Source of the DNA: Pseudomonadota bacterium
Lineage (GTDB): Bacteria; Pseudomonadota; Alphaproteobacteria; Micavibrionales; CSBR16-224
Direction of reading: 5' to 3'
Assembly (NCBI GenBank): GCA_013285465.1
Contig: CP053449.1
Location: 2,380,735 to 2,444,734, forward strand
Length of the DNA stretch: 64,000 nt
The notes below the pieces were generated by a model. That model was not told the origin of the DNA. It did no database searches and was given only the letters and a program-made list of their open reading frames with translations. This document shows positions 25,705-35,300 of the stretch, piece after piece (position 1 is the first letter of the stretch; each line of letters opens with the position of its first letter). The position numbers and the translations under genes were made by a program.

Positions 25705-27909
25705 ATGGCTGTCAGCAGATATGCATTACGCCCCGTTTTACAGGGGATCTTCTACAAACAGGAGCTTGAATCCTTTTTGGACAGTTTCGTTTTACCCGCA
25801 GATATTCCGGCGGAAAATGCCCCGCACGCCCCGCAGAAAGCCGAGCAGGTCCTCGACGATATCCGTCAATTATGGGAGCAAAGCGACACTCCGCTGCTGC
25901 ATCCCGCCGATCTGCGCAACGCGCTATTACAAAAATATATGCCTGACAGCGACCCCGCCCTGCTGCAGATTTTTGACGAAGTCGAGCGGAGCAATTTCAC
26001 ACCTGAACACATGACAGGTTTTCTTGAAAAACAGCATCTGGGCCTGATTTCCGGCCTGGGTCATCTTTACGCGGAGCTGACGGGAAAACCCGTCGCCATG
26101 ATCGAAGTTGATTATTCCAATATGGGCGGCACCAACGAATTCTTCCGCATTCTTCTGGCCACGGAAAAAGGTCTCGCCCCCGAAGAACTCCCGGTAACAG
26201 AGGCGTTTGATTACACCGACCGCAGCGCAAAGCTGCTTGCCAAGACCATTCAGGCCGAGGTCAAGAATACGACGGAAACCTCCAGCACCGGCGACGGCAA
26301 TTTTGAATATACTGCCACCATTGACGGGCCGATGGCGCAGAATTACACCTATACGACCACGGCAGGCGGCGAAACTGCGGAAAACAGTGTCTATCACTAT
26401 GACTGGAAACCCGACCCCGAAAAAAAACCTGCCCATAACATGCTTTGCATCCGTGCCGGCGGGGATGAGCTTAGAGTGATTGCAGCGGGGCTTGATCCCG
26501 CAGAATTTGACGAACTGACCGACCGTATCCACGAACAGATTGAAAACCACACCGCCAATCTTGACCTGCATGACCACCCGCATCCGAAAAATCCGGATGA
26601 TCCGAACCGCAACGGATTCGGGGCGGCTGTCAGTATCGTCGATATGCGCGGCATTGATCCCGCCTCCGTCGTGCATTACGCCGATCTGCAAATCAAGGCC
26701 AACAAGCACAGTCTCGGCATGGCGCGGCGCGGCGTTATTGACGAAGAAACGGTTTATACCGCCTATCTGACCTATTATCAGCAATTTCCCGAAACGCTGC
26801 CGAACAACCAGAGCGCCGAAGAAGCCGCTGAAATGCTGACAGAAATGGAAAAACAGCTCGCACAAAAGCGCTATAACGGCTTCCAGGGTATGAAAAAGGC
26901 CACAAAGAATGATCTAGCCGCCAAAGAAAACTATATCGAACAGGAAATCGCCCTGATGGAGCTTAATGAGATGGAGCTGAACGGCGGCAACGCCCTGCCC
27001 TATCTTTACGAAACGGCAGATAACGCACCGCTGTTTTCCACCCCCGGAGAACGCCGCTATCTGCGCATGGTGCATGCCATCAAAGAACAAGGGCTGGAAA
27101 CACAAAACCCTTACGAGGATCATTATCTGCGTCATACCGCCTTTCGCTCGGTCGCGATCGACTCCTCCGCCGGATGCTGGATGCCGGGTGATATGCCGGA
27201 AACCGTCAGTATTTATGCGGAAGATACCGCCTCCTTAAAAACGCGGCTTGTCAGCACGGCCGCCATGACGGAGGAAGAGGCGGCAAAACTTAAACCCCGG
27301 CTTTTGGGCGTTGCCTTTCACAATCTCGGCGGCTTAAACGATGCCGTCGGCCATGACGGCGCCAACAGCGCCCTGCAGCATATGGCGAAAAATATTATCG
27401 GCGGCGCGATGATGGAGGAAGGGCTGACTCTGGGTGACTACCAGATTGCACATTACGGCGGTGCGGAATTCCAGATTGTAACCCGCCCGGTCTATACTGA
27501 CAGCAACGGTGCGGCCGTCGCCGTAGATGAAGCGAAAATCCGCCGGATTGAGACAAATATCGCCGTCAAAACCGCAGAAATGAACAAAATGAATATTGTC
27601 GCTTTTCTTGATGATGCGGGATTGCCCCCCGATGACGATTTACGGGCCAAAATGGGCAGCCGCAGATTTGCCGATATCCGCGATGTGAAGCCGGAACGCG
27701 ATATCGGCGGGCTGGCGGTTGCCACATTTGCCCGCCCCGTGGAGCTGGAAGGTGACCGTGCCGGCGCGTTTATTTTCCACCATCGTGAAAAACTGCAGGA
27801 AAAAATGGACGCGTACAGGGCCAAAATTCTTACACAAAAGGCGCAGAATAAAGACCCTGCCGACAAAAAGACAAAACGCAGAAAAAACGACAGCCGTTTT
27901 GCCCAGTAA
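25705..27909 (+). CDS. Cytoplasmic protein with two GGDEF-like domains
   Basis: About 734 residues from the ATG at 25705; the frame is open to a TTG at 25633, but the added residues look non-coding. No membrane segment or sensor domain is recognised. First GGDEF-like domain: EVDYSNMGG near residue 134, a Thr/Gly-rich insertion of about 70 residues, then RAGGDELRV (GGDEL at 252-256) and a GAAVSIVD ... ADLQIKANK ending near 330. Second: FHNLGGLNDAVGHDGANSAL near 537 and HYGGAEFQIV (GGAEF at 585-589). Both motifs deviate from GGDEF, so diguanylate cyclase activity is doubtful; the second lacks the Asp. A basic tail ends the protein. It heads a three-gene run. Confidence 0.75.
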   Translation: MAVSRYALRPVLQGIFYKQELESFLDSFVLPADIPAENAPHAPQKAEQVLDDIRQLWEQSDTPLLHPADLRNALLQKYMPDSDPALLQIFDEVERSNFTPEHMTGFLEKQHLGLISGLGHLYAELTGKPVAMIEVDYSNMGGTNEFFRILLATEKGLAPEELPVTEAFDYTDRSAKLLAKTIQAEVKNTTETSSTGDGNFEYTATIDGPMAQNYTYTTTAGGETAENSVYHYDWKPDPEKKPAHNMLCIRAGGDELRVIAAGLDPAEFDELTDRIHEQIENHTANLDLHDHPHPKNPDDPNRNGFGAAVSIVDMRGIDPASVVHYADLQIKANKHSLGMARRGVIDEETVYTAYLTYYQQFPETLPNNQSAEEAAEMLTEMEKQLAQKRYNGFQGMKKATKNDLAAKENYIEQEIALMELNEMELNGGNALPYLYETADNAPLFSTPGERRYLRMVHAIKEQGLETQNPYEDHYLRHTAFRSVAIDSSAGCWMPGDMPETVSIYAEDTASLKTRLVSTAAMTEEEAAKLKPRLLGVAFHNLGGLNDAVGHDGANSALQHMAKNIIGGAMMEEGLTLGDYQIAHYGGAEFQIVTRPVYTDSNGAAVAVDEAKIRRIETNIAVKTAEMNKMNIVAFLDDAGLPPDDDLRAKMGSRRFADIRDVKPERDIGGLAVATFARPVELEGDRAGAFIFHHREKLQEKMDAYRAKILTQKAQNKDPADKKTKRRKNDSRFAQ

Positions 27910-27923
27910 AGGAGATTGGAAAC

Positions 27924-28697
27924 ATGGGAAAAGAACGTGATAAACTGCTCTGGCAACGGGGGGATAAACCCGACCCGCGCAGCGATGCCGAGGCCTACCG
28001 CGAATATATGCGCCTGCGTGCCGAAGCCGGCAATCTGCCCCCGCATATGCAGAAACTGATCGCGCAGGCCCATCGCGACACGGCAGCAGACCATGCGCAG
28101 GAAACACAGACCGCAATGCCCGCACAAGCCGATCGTGAAAAACCGGAAAGCCCGGCACAAAGCAATGAAGAAAAAAATGTCACGCCGCATGATGTTCTTT
28201 ACCGCTCTTCCTATAAAGGCTGGCTGGTTGACCAGAAATTCCTGCAATTAACGGAGGAAGCCTCTACGGAAGTCTGGACGATTATTCCGTTGCTGACGTT
28301 CTCCGTCCAGCCGGGAACGGAGGTGTTTGAAGGCGCACATAAAGCCATCCAGCGCGGCTGCAAATATAAACTCTTCATGCCTGATACGCCGGAGGTTCAT
28401 CAAAATCTTGCGGAATATGTGCGGCTGCACAGACCGCTGCCGGGACAGGTCGAATTTATCCTGATTCCGGAAGAGGAATATCTCTTCCATACCGTCGTCG
28501 CACTCTATAACCCGCTTTCCAAAGACCCGATGGCAATTGAATATCTGCCCGCCGAACATCTGGCGACATGGGTGCGCATGGATGAGGATTATACAAGCCG
28601 CATCGTCAAAACCGCGCAGCGATTGATAAAAAAATACCGTAATGACAGCTATGTGCTGACGGAATCAATTCTGCGCCATATTACCGATAAAGACTAA
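27924..28697 (+). CDS. Protein of unknown function, possible PLD-like C-terminal domain
   Basis: 257 residues. The first 90 are hydrophilic and probably disordered (RGDKPDPRSDAEAYREYMRLRAEAG, then a Gln/Ala/Glu-rich linker). From about 95 to 255 is an alpha/beta domain: EVWTIIPLLTFSVQPGTEVFEGAHKAIQRGCKYKLFMPD followed by VEFILIPEEEYLFHTVVALYNP. The pattern recalls phospholipase-D-like sensor domains without the HKD catalytic motif, but I cannot confirm this. It starts 14 bases after the tandem-GGDEF gene with a good site (AAAGGAGA) and is probably co-transcribed. Confidence 0.7.
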   Translation: MGKERDKLLWQRGDKPDPRSDAEAYREYMRLRAEAGNLPPHMQKLIAQAHRDTAADHAQETQTAMPAQADREKPESPAQSNEEKNVTPHDVLYRSSYKGWLVDQKFLQLTEEASTEVWTIIPLLTFSVQPGTEVFEGAHKAIQRGCKYKLFMPDTPEVHQNLAEYVRLHRPLPGQVEFILIPEEEYLFHTVVALYNPLSKDPMAIEYLPAEHLATWVRMDEDYTSRIVKTAQRLIKKYRNDSYVLTESILRHITDKD

Positions 28698-28728
28698 AAA
28701 CCGACAAAGATAAGCAAAGGAGAACACC

Positions 28729-29202
28729 ATGCTGGCAGCCTTGAAATCCATTCTGTGCCCGCGCCGTCCCGCCCCTTGCGGACCGCCCGAGGAATTGCGG
28801 CAATTCACATCCGGCGACCGGCTTTTGCAGCAAAGCGGTATCAGTCCCGCGGAAGACGGCTGGAAAATTACGGTCGATAGCGGCGCATCACTGCCGTTAT
28901 TCGAACTGCCGCTGGAAGATATCGACAGCGCCGTTCTGACCTATCATGCGGAACTGAAAGCGGAAAATCTGGACGGACAGGCCTATCTGGAAATGTGGTG
29001 CCGCCTGCCCGGCCGCGGCGAATTCTTTTCCAAAGGTCTGAACGCCCCCGTCACCGGCACGACGGACTGGATTACCTGTGAAACGCCCTTCTTGCTGAAA
29101 GAAGGGCAAAAACCGGATTTACTGAAACTCAATATTGCCGCCACAGGCAAAGGCACGGTTTTCATCCGCAATATCCGCGTCTCCAAAACGCCGATGGCCT
29201 AA
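28729..29202 (+). CDS. Conserved hypothetical protein, carbohydrate-binding-like beta-sandwich
   Basis: 157 residues. The body is strand-rich with AYLEMWCRLPGRGEFFSKGL, a TDWITCETPFLL segment and a final GKGTVFIRNIRVSK. That pattern is common to jelly-roll domains that bind ligands on one face, where the last strand carries the xIRNIRV ending. No signal peptide is evident; the N terminus MLAALKSILCPRRPAPCG is basic. It is the third gene of the run that starts at 25705, preceded by AAAGGAGA. Function unknown. Confidence 0.65.
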   Translation: MLAALKSILCPRRPAPCGPPEELRQFTSGDRLLQQSGISPAEDGWKITVDSGASLPLFELPLEDIDSAVLTYHAELKAENLDGQAYLEMWCRLPGRGEFFSKGLNAPVTGTTDWITCETPFLLKEGQKPDLLKLNIAATGKGTVFIRNIRVSKTPMA

Positions 29203-29216
29203 ATAACGCGCAACAC

Positions 29217-29250
29217 AAAAAAACCCCCGCAAAATTTGCGGGGGTTTTCT
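29217..29250. terminator. Bidirectional terminator between convergent genes
   Basis: Inverted repeat AAACCCCCGCAAA / TTTGCGGGGGTTT with A and T runs on the two sides, serving both the rightward unit ending at 29202 and rpsA ending at 29281. Confidence 0.9.
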
Positions 29251-29280
29251 ATTCTTTGCAAAAAACTGATAAAGGACTGA

Positions 29281-31221
29281 TTACTCAGCGTCTTTATCGG
29301 CGTCTTTTTTCTTCGCAGCAGTTTTCTTTGCGGGTTTCTTTGCCTTTTCCGCATCGTCATCTGCTTTCTCAGATTTTTTTGCAGCAGTTTTTTTCGCAGG
29401 TTTCTTTTCTGCGTCATCATCTGCTTTCTCGGCTTTTTTGGCAGCAGGCTTTTTCGCTGTTTTCTTTTCAGAAGCAGCAGCCTCGCTTTTGCCTTTTTCC
29501 TGCTGTTGCAGGGCAGCACCAAGAATATCACCAAGAGACGCACCGCTGTCAGACGATCCGTAATTGGCCATAGCTTTTTTATCTTCATCGATCTCATGTG
29601 CTTTGATCGACAGACCCAGCTGACGTCCGCCACGTTCGATTTTCGTGACCTTCGCATCGACTTTTTCGCCAACGGCGAAACGGTCGGGGCGTTGTTCGGA
29701 ACGTTCGCGCGACAGGTCGGAACGGCGGATATAGCCTTCCAGTTTTCCGTCATTGACCGTAACGCTGATACCGTCCGCCTGAATTTCGGCAACCGTACAG
29801 GTTACGACATCACCGCGTTTCAAGCCGCCGAGGGCATCACCAACCGGATCTTCCTCAAGCTGTTTGATACCCAGAGACACGCGCTCTTTTTCCGGCAGGA
29901 CTTCAAGGATCTTGACCTTGACTTTATCGCCGCGGTTATAGTCTTTCAACGCTTCGTCGCCTGCTTTTTCCCATGACAGGTCAGAGAGGTGAACCATACC
30001 GTCGATTTCCTCGTCAACACCGACGAACAGACCGAATTCGGTGATGTTCCGGATTTCGCCTTCCAGAATATCGCCCGGCTTGTGCGTATCGGCAAAGGAT
30101 GTCCACGGATTATCCACACACTGTTTCAGACCAAGGCTGATACGGCGTTTCTCTTCATCGATGTCAAGAACCATGACTTCGACTTCCTGAGAGGTGGAGA
30201 CGATTTTGCCCGGATGGACGTTTTTCTTCGTCCAAGACATTTCGGATACATGGACCAGACCTTCAACACCGTCTTCCAGCTCAACAAATGCGCCGTAATC
30301 GGTGATGTTGGTGATCGTGCCTTTGTATTTATCGCCGATTTTGAAGCGGCCGATAACACCCGTCCACGGATCATCCTGCAATTGCTTCATACCAAGGGAA
30401 ACGCGCTGGTTTTCCTCGTTGAATTTGATGATCTGTACTTCAACGGTTTCGCCGACTTGCAGCATTTCCGTCGGGTGGTTGATACGTTTCCAGGACATGT
30501 CCGTGACGTGCAGCAGACCGTCAACGCCGCCAAGGTCAATAAACGCACCGTAATCGGTGATGTTTTTGACAATCCCTTTCAGGACCTGACCTTCTTCCAG
30601 GCTGGCAACGAGTTCGCTGCGTGCTTCCTCGCGGCTTTCTTCCAGAATGGCACGGCGGGACACGACGATATTGCCGCGTGCGCGGTCCATTTTCAGGATT
30701 TGGAAAGGCTGCGGTTCGCCGATCAGGGCGGAGGGGTCACGGATCGGGCGGATATCCACCTGAGATCCGGGCAGGAATGCAACGGCACCGTTCAGATCAA
30801 CGGTAAAGCCGCCTTTTACGCGGCCAAAGATCACGCCTGTAACGTGTTCGCCGGCTTCGTAGAGTTTTTCCAATTCGCCCCATGCTTCTTCGCGGCGTGC
30901 TTTTTCACGGCTCAGAACGGTCTCGCCATTCTTGCCTTCCATGCGGTCAACATAGACTTCGACCATATCGCCGACTTTGATTTCGGCGCGGCTGCCCGCA
31001 ATACCGAATTCTTTGAGCGGAATGCGGCCTTCCGATTTCAGGCCGACATCAACGGTCACAGCATCATCATCCATTTTGACGACAACGCCGTTCACGACCA
31101 TTCCTTCAAAGCTGTCGACTCCGCCGAGCGTCTCGGAGAGCATGGCTTCAAAACTTTCTTTCTCACCCGTGATATCCTGGACGGGCGTCCAGTCTTTTCT
31201 GTGTTTTAAGGCATTTGCCAT
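29281..31221 (-). CDS. rpsA: 30S ribosomal protein S1 with long basic/acidic C-terminal tail
   Basis: 646 residues from the ATG at 31221, which has AGAGGA upstream; the longer open frame adds unlikely residues. S1 binds mRNA and the 30S subunit and melts leader structure. Six S1 (OB) domains are visible from about residue 35 to 545; the central ones show ITDYGAFIDLGGVDGLLHVTDMSW, ITDYGAFVELEDGVEGLVHVSEMSW and ITEFGLFVGVDEEIDGMVHLSDLSW. The last 60 or so residues are an unusual H1-like tail of repeated KKPAKKTAAKK units alternating with EKADDDAE. Typical alphaproteobacterial S1 is about 560-570 residues, so the tail explains the extra length. Confidence 0.95.
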   Translation of the reverse strand: MANALKHRKDWTPVQDITGEKESFEAMLSETLGGVDSFEGMVVNGVVVKMDDDAVTVDVGLKSEGRIPLKEFGIAGSRAEIKVGDMVEVYVDRMEGKNGETVLSREKARREEAWGELEKLYEAGEHVTGVIFGRVKGGFTVDLNGAVAFLPGSQVDIRPIRDPSALIGEPQPFQILKMDRARGNIVVSRRAILEESREEARSELVASLEEGQVLKGIVKNITDYGAFIDLGGVDGLLHVTDMSWKRINHPTEMLQVGETVEVQIIKFNEENQRVSLGMKQLQDDPWTGVIGRFKIGDKYKGTITNITDYGAFVELEDGVEGLVHVSEMSWTKKNVHPGKIVSTSQEVEVMVLDIDEEKRRISLGLKQCVDNPWTSFADTHKPGDILEGEIRNITEFGLFVGVDEEIDGMVHLSDLSWEKAGDEALKDYNRGDKVKVKILEVLPEKERVSLGIKQLEEDPVGDALGGLKRGDVVTCTVAEIQADGISVTVNDGKLEGYIRRSDLSRERSEQRPDRFAVGEKVDAKVTKIERGGRQLGLSIKAHEIDEDKKAMANYGSSDSGASLGDILGAALQQQEKGKSEAAASEKKTAKKPAAKKAEKADDDAEKKPAKKTAAKKSEKADDDAEKAKKPAKKTAAKKKDADKDAE

Positions 31222-31486
31222 TGTTAATAGTCCTCTTCTTTCAATCAGAATACGCCCTTTTCGCGCGCGCAGTTTTTCGTGATACAGAAAATCCGAAAAC
31301 ATACGGCATTCAGGCGTTTGCAGCGGCTTTTGCGCGAGAGGCCCGCCCCGTGCTTTTCAACCGGCACCGGTTCTTTTCAGTAAAAAGAATCATGCACCGA
31401 AAGCACGGCAACAGGCGACTGCCAGCCGTTTACAGCTGTTGTTTTATGTATTTAAAGCCAAAAGGTCAAGCTTTATTTTGCAAGAA

Positions 31487-32167
31487 CTACTTGGTTTTAC
31501 GGTGATTGCTGGGGTTCATCTGCCCTTCGATAAAGTCGGGCGGCGCGATATCGGTTTCCGCTTCCGCCGCTTCGGAGGACATCACTTGCAGCCACAGGAT
31601 TTTGTCGGGGTGCAAGGGCGGCTCACCGCGCTTGATTTTATCGACATATTCCATGCCGCGCACGACATGACCGACCACAGTGTATTGACCGTCAAGAAAG
31701 CGGGAATCGTCAAAAACGATAAAGAACTGGCTGTCCGCGCTGTCAGGATGCTGGGCACGCGCCATACCGACCGTTCCGCGCAGGAAGGGCTCTTTTGAAA
31801 ATTCCGCCGGAATATTTTGACCGCTGCCGCCGCGTCCCGTGCCTGTCGGATCACCGGTTTGCGCCATAAAACCGTCAATCACGCGGTGAAAAACAACACC
31901 GTCGTAAAAACCGGATGATGCCAGTTTGCGGATGCGCTCCACATGTTTCGGTGCCAGATCGGGGCGCAGATTGATAATCACCTGTCCGTATTCGAGATTC
32001 ATAACCAGAGTGTTTTCGTTTTCGCTCACAGGTCTCTCCTTTTTTGCGACTGTATTATTTTGGACCGGTGCCGGCGTTTCCGCAAAAACCGGATGAATGG
32101 TAACCACGGCCATCATTGCGGCAAACATCATGCACGCAAAACCGTTAAACAAGCTTTTTTGATACAT
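31487..32167 (-). CDS. Periplasmic peptidyl-prolyl isomerase, cyclophilin type
   Basis: 226 residues. Sec signal peptide to about residue 29 (cleavage after VFA), a short linker, then a compact bacterial cyclophilin domain (about 50-205). It has the active-site strand GVVFHRVIDGFMAQTGDPTGTGRGG, MARAQHPDSADSQFFI, and LDGQYTVVGHVVRGM. It speeds cis-trans isomerisation of proline bonds in exported proteins. It lies upstream of rpsA on the same strand with a 265-base spacer, so it is probably transcribed separately. Confidence 0.93.
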   Translation of the reverse strand: MYQKSLFNGFACMMFAAMMAVVTIHPVFAETPAPVQNNTVAKKERPVSENENTLVMNLEYGQVIINLRPDLAPKHVERIRKLASSGFYDGVVFHRVIDGFMAQTGDPTGTGRGGSGQNIPAEFSKEPFLRGTVGMARAQHPDSADSQFFIVFDDSRFLDGQYTVVGHVVRGMEYVDKIKRGEPPLHPDKILWLQVMSSEAAEAETDIAPPDFIEGQMNPSNHRKTK

Positions 32168-32384
32168 TGCGACCTACTTGGTTTTGTATTTTTTTGTTTT
32201 ACGTCCCCGCGCCGTTTTCAGGGCAGCAACATCCTCGCTTCGCTTTTCGCACATCTTTATCAAAAACGCGCAAAAATACTCATACACGAAGCGGGCAGCA
32301 AAAGGCAACCCGCTTACATAGTTTATGCTAGCATAAAATTCTTAAGATTCATTAAGGTAAAATATTAAAAATGTCAGAAAACCG

Positions 32385-35300
32385 TCAACCCGCTTTCGGC
32401 GCGTTCTTTTTGTTTTTCTTCTCCGCTGCGCGCTGCGCTTCCAGCCCCTGCAGGGTTTCGCTGATACTGCGCTGCTTGTCACTGCGATAGAAGTGCAGGA
32501 TGGCGGCCTGTTGCAGTTTACCGCGTTTTCCGGCCGGTGTGTCCTCTGTCAGAACCGTCTCTTTCAGCCCCAAAGCTTTGGCGGCCTTTTTGATATCTTC
32601 GGCATTCACATCCACCGAAACATCCTCGGAACCGGTTTTCAGCACCACACGCGGGGCTTCGCCGCGGTAAATACTGGCTTCGCACAGATCATCCTTATTG
32701 CACAGGAAGTCATCAAAGACTTCCGTATGCGTCTTTTTCACAGCCGCACGGTGTTTTTCCGCCGCTTTCATCGCGATTTCCTCGCCATGGACAACGACTT
32801 CAAAATTGCCGCCTTTCACTTCGATAAAGGGCTCTTTCAGAATGCGGTCGGCATTGACCCAGTTCACGGATTTCCGTGCAGGTTTTGTCGCTGCGCGCGG
32901 CACTTGCGGTTCTTCCGCAGCGGCAGAGAATTTGCTGCCTGCTGACGCATCATTAAAGCTTTTCGCCACGCCGCTGCCGTTTTTCGCTGCGGCGGCAGGC
33001 GCTTCTTCTGCAACATCCTGCAAATATTCCAGCACATAACGGCTGGAACCGATGACCGTCAGCGTATCCATACCGGTATCTTCCGCAGATTTCACCGCCA
33101 ATACGGCTTCTTTATTCACCGTCAAACCTTCGGCAATATTTTCAAAATTCGCGCGGGCGGCGATATCTTCCGCAATTTTCGCCGACAGGGCGGCATCTTT
33201 CTGCTCCTGCGCGGAAATATCGGTCTCCAGACCGTAATCACGCTCGCCGAACAGATCTTTTGTGAAAATCGTCCGACCGTTCACCAACAGTTCGACTGTT
33301 GATTCTTCCCATTCTTTTTCACCTGACGGCGCATCGGGGTCGTAATAGGCAAGTGTGCGCGTATAAACACCGTCGACTTTTTTCGTATTAATCAGCAGGT
33401 TTTCGGCATCAAGGCTGTAAACGCCGTCATTTTTCTCCTGCAGCGCTTTCGCCAGCGCATCGAATTCCTTTTTCGTGACGTCAGACACCAGAATATCCTG
33501 ATCAAACACGACTTCACCGGCAGCCTCGTTATAGCGCAGAGTCGTAAATGTCGCGGCATCCAAAAGCAGCATATCCTGAAAGGCGACAAAGCTGTCTTTG
33601 CCGTCCATTGCCGCTTTAAACACTTCGTCAACGCGGCTTTCTTCCAGCGACAGCGAGATTTTATCCGTGCCGTTTTTGAAGACTTCCAGATCGCCGTACT
33701 GACCGTTAAAGATCATCATATCCCAGTTTTCGGCACGCAGCAGATCGTCACCGATACGGATATAACCGGGGCGTTTTTCCAAAACATTGATATAGGTCGT
33801 TGCGTTTTCTTTATTGATGGCGGCTTCGCTCTGGCCGCTTTTCGCGCCGGAGAAATAACCGACCGCATCATAAGCATGATAGATATGGCTCAGTTTTTCA
33901 GGATAAAGAACCGTTGCCGTGTCACCCGCAGGGCTTTGAATGTAATCACCCGCATATTGATCGGCCATACCGAACAACCGTGCGGCATTGTCCTTATTGC
34001 TCTCGCCTTCGCCGGCAACATGGAAGGCATCAGCCATTTCAATTTTTTGATCAAAGGCCTCTTCCAGCGGTTTCAGGCACTGAACGGAACCGTAAATACC
34101 TTCGGGATCGACATTTTTCATGATTTTCCCCAGCAGCGAGGATTGGAAGCCCGTGCTGTGTGAAATCATATCCGCAAATTCCGTCCGTGTCGTATTTGCC
34201 GCGACAAACTGCACCGTACCGGTATAAATACCGATATCTGCCGTCTTGCCCGAGGTCATGGCTTTTTCCGCCAGCGCATGCAGGCGCTCTTTCATCTTGC
34301 GCAATTTGGTATCATTCTGCTGTTCCGGCGCAAAAGGCGGCACACCGACGGAGACCGCCGTCTGGAACAGGGACGCCCGTGCATCTTCGGTTTTGGCAAC
34401 GCCTAGCAGCGCATCCATGGCATGTTCCGCTTCCGGCTCACAGGCGGAGCGGATCAGCAGCCATTCTTCCAGCATTTCGCGGCTGGCATTTTTCAGCAGA
34501 TTTCCGGTTTTCTGCGTTTTGCCCTCCGTAATGGCCGTATGCATATCGACATAGAAGTCAACGGCGGAGGTATCGCGTCCCATAATCCGGAACAATTCAT
34601 GCAGCACCGCTTTGGTTTTATCCGGATCTTTTTCCGTTACCTGCAGAACCGTCGTCAGTTTCGAGCTTTGCGGGAAAGACTGCGTTTCAAAATCAACCTT
34701 TTCTTTCGCGGCCATCAACATGCGGATGATGTCGGTATTGCCTTGTTGCGCGGCGATCTGCAGCGGCGTCAATTTTTCCGTAGCCCGTTGACCGTCTTGA
34801 CCTTGCTGGCCGTCTGCGCCTTGTTGTCCGTCCTGACCTTGCGGGCCTTGTTGCCGGCCTTCCGCAGGTGCCGCTTGTTGCTCCGGATTCGCATCCTGCT
34901 CTTTCTTGGCTTTTTCGGCTTCTGCGGCTGCTTTTTCCGCAGCGGCTTTGGCCTTGGCGTCCGCTTCCGCTTGTTTTTTGGCGGCAGCAGCGGCTTTTTC
35001 CTGCTCCTGCACCTCGGAAATCAGTTTTTTGACATCTTCATCGGAAACGGCTGCGACAACAGCCAATGCAACGGCGGATAAATCTTTATCCTTTCCGCGG
35101 CGTTTCAGTGCCTCATAAGTATAGCCCAGCGCTTCCGGCATCAGGCTTGCGTCTTTTTCCAGGACCAGTTCAAAAACGCGGTCAAAGACATTTGTGCCGT
35201 TTGTCAGCGCATTGCCGTCTTTATCCTTGATCGTCAATTCTTCCGGTGCGGCATCAACCGCAACTTCAAAAGCGCCCGTACGTTTTTCTCCGGCATCAAA

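Noticed and set aside
29989-31209. 406-codon open frame opposite rpsA
   Set aside because: Shadow of the S1 repeats; no ribosome site or recognisable motif.
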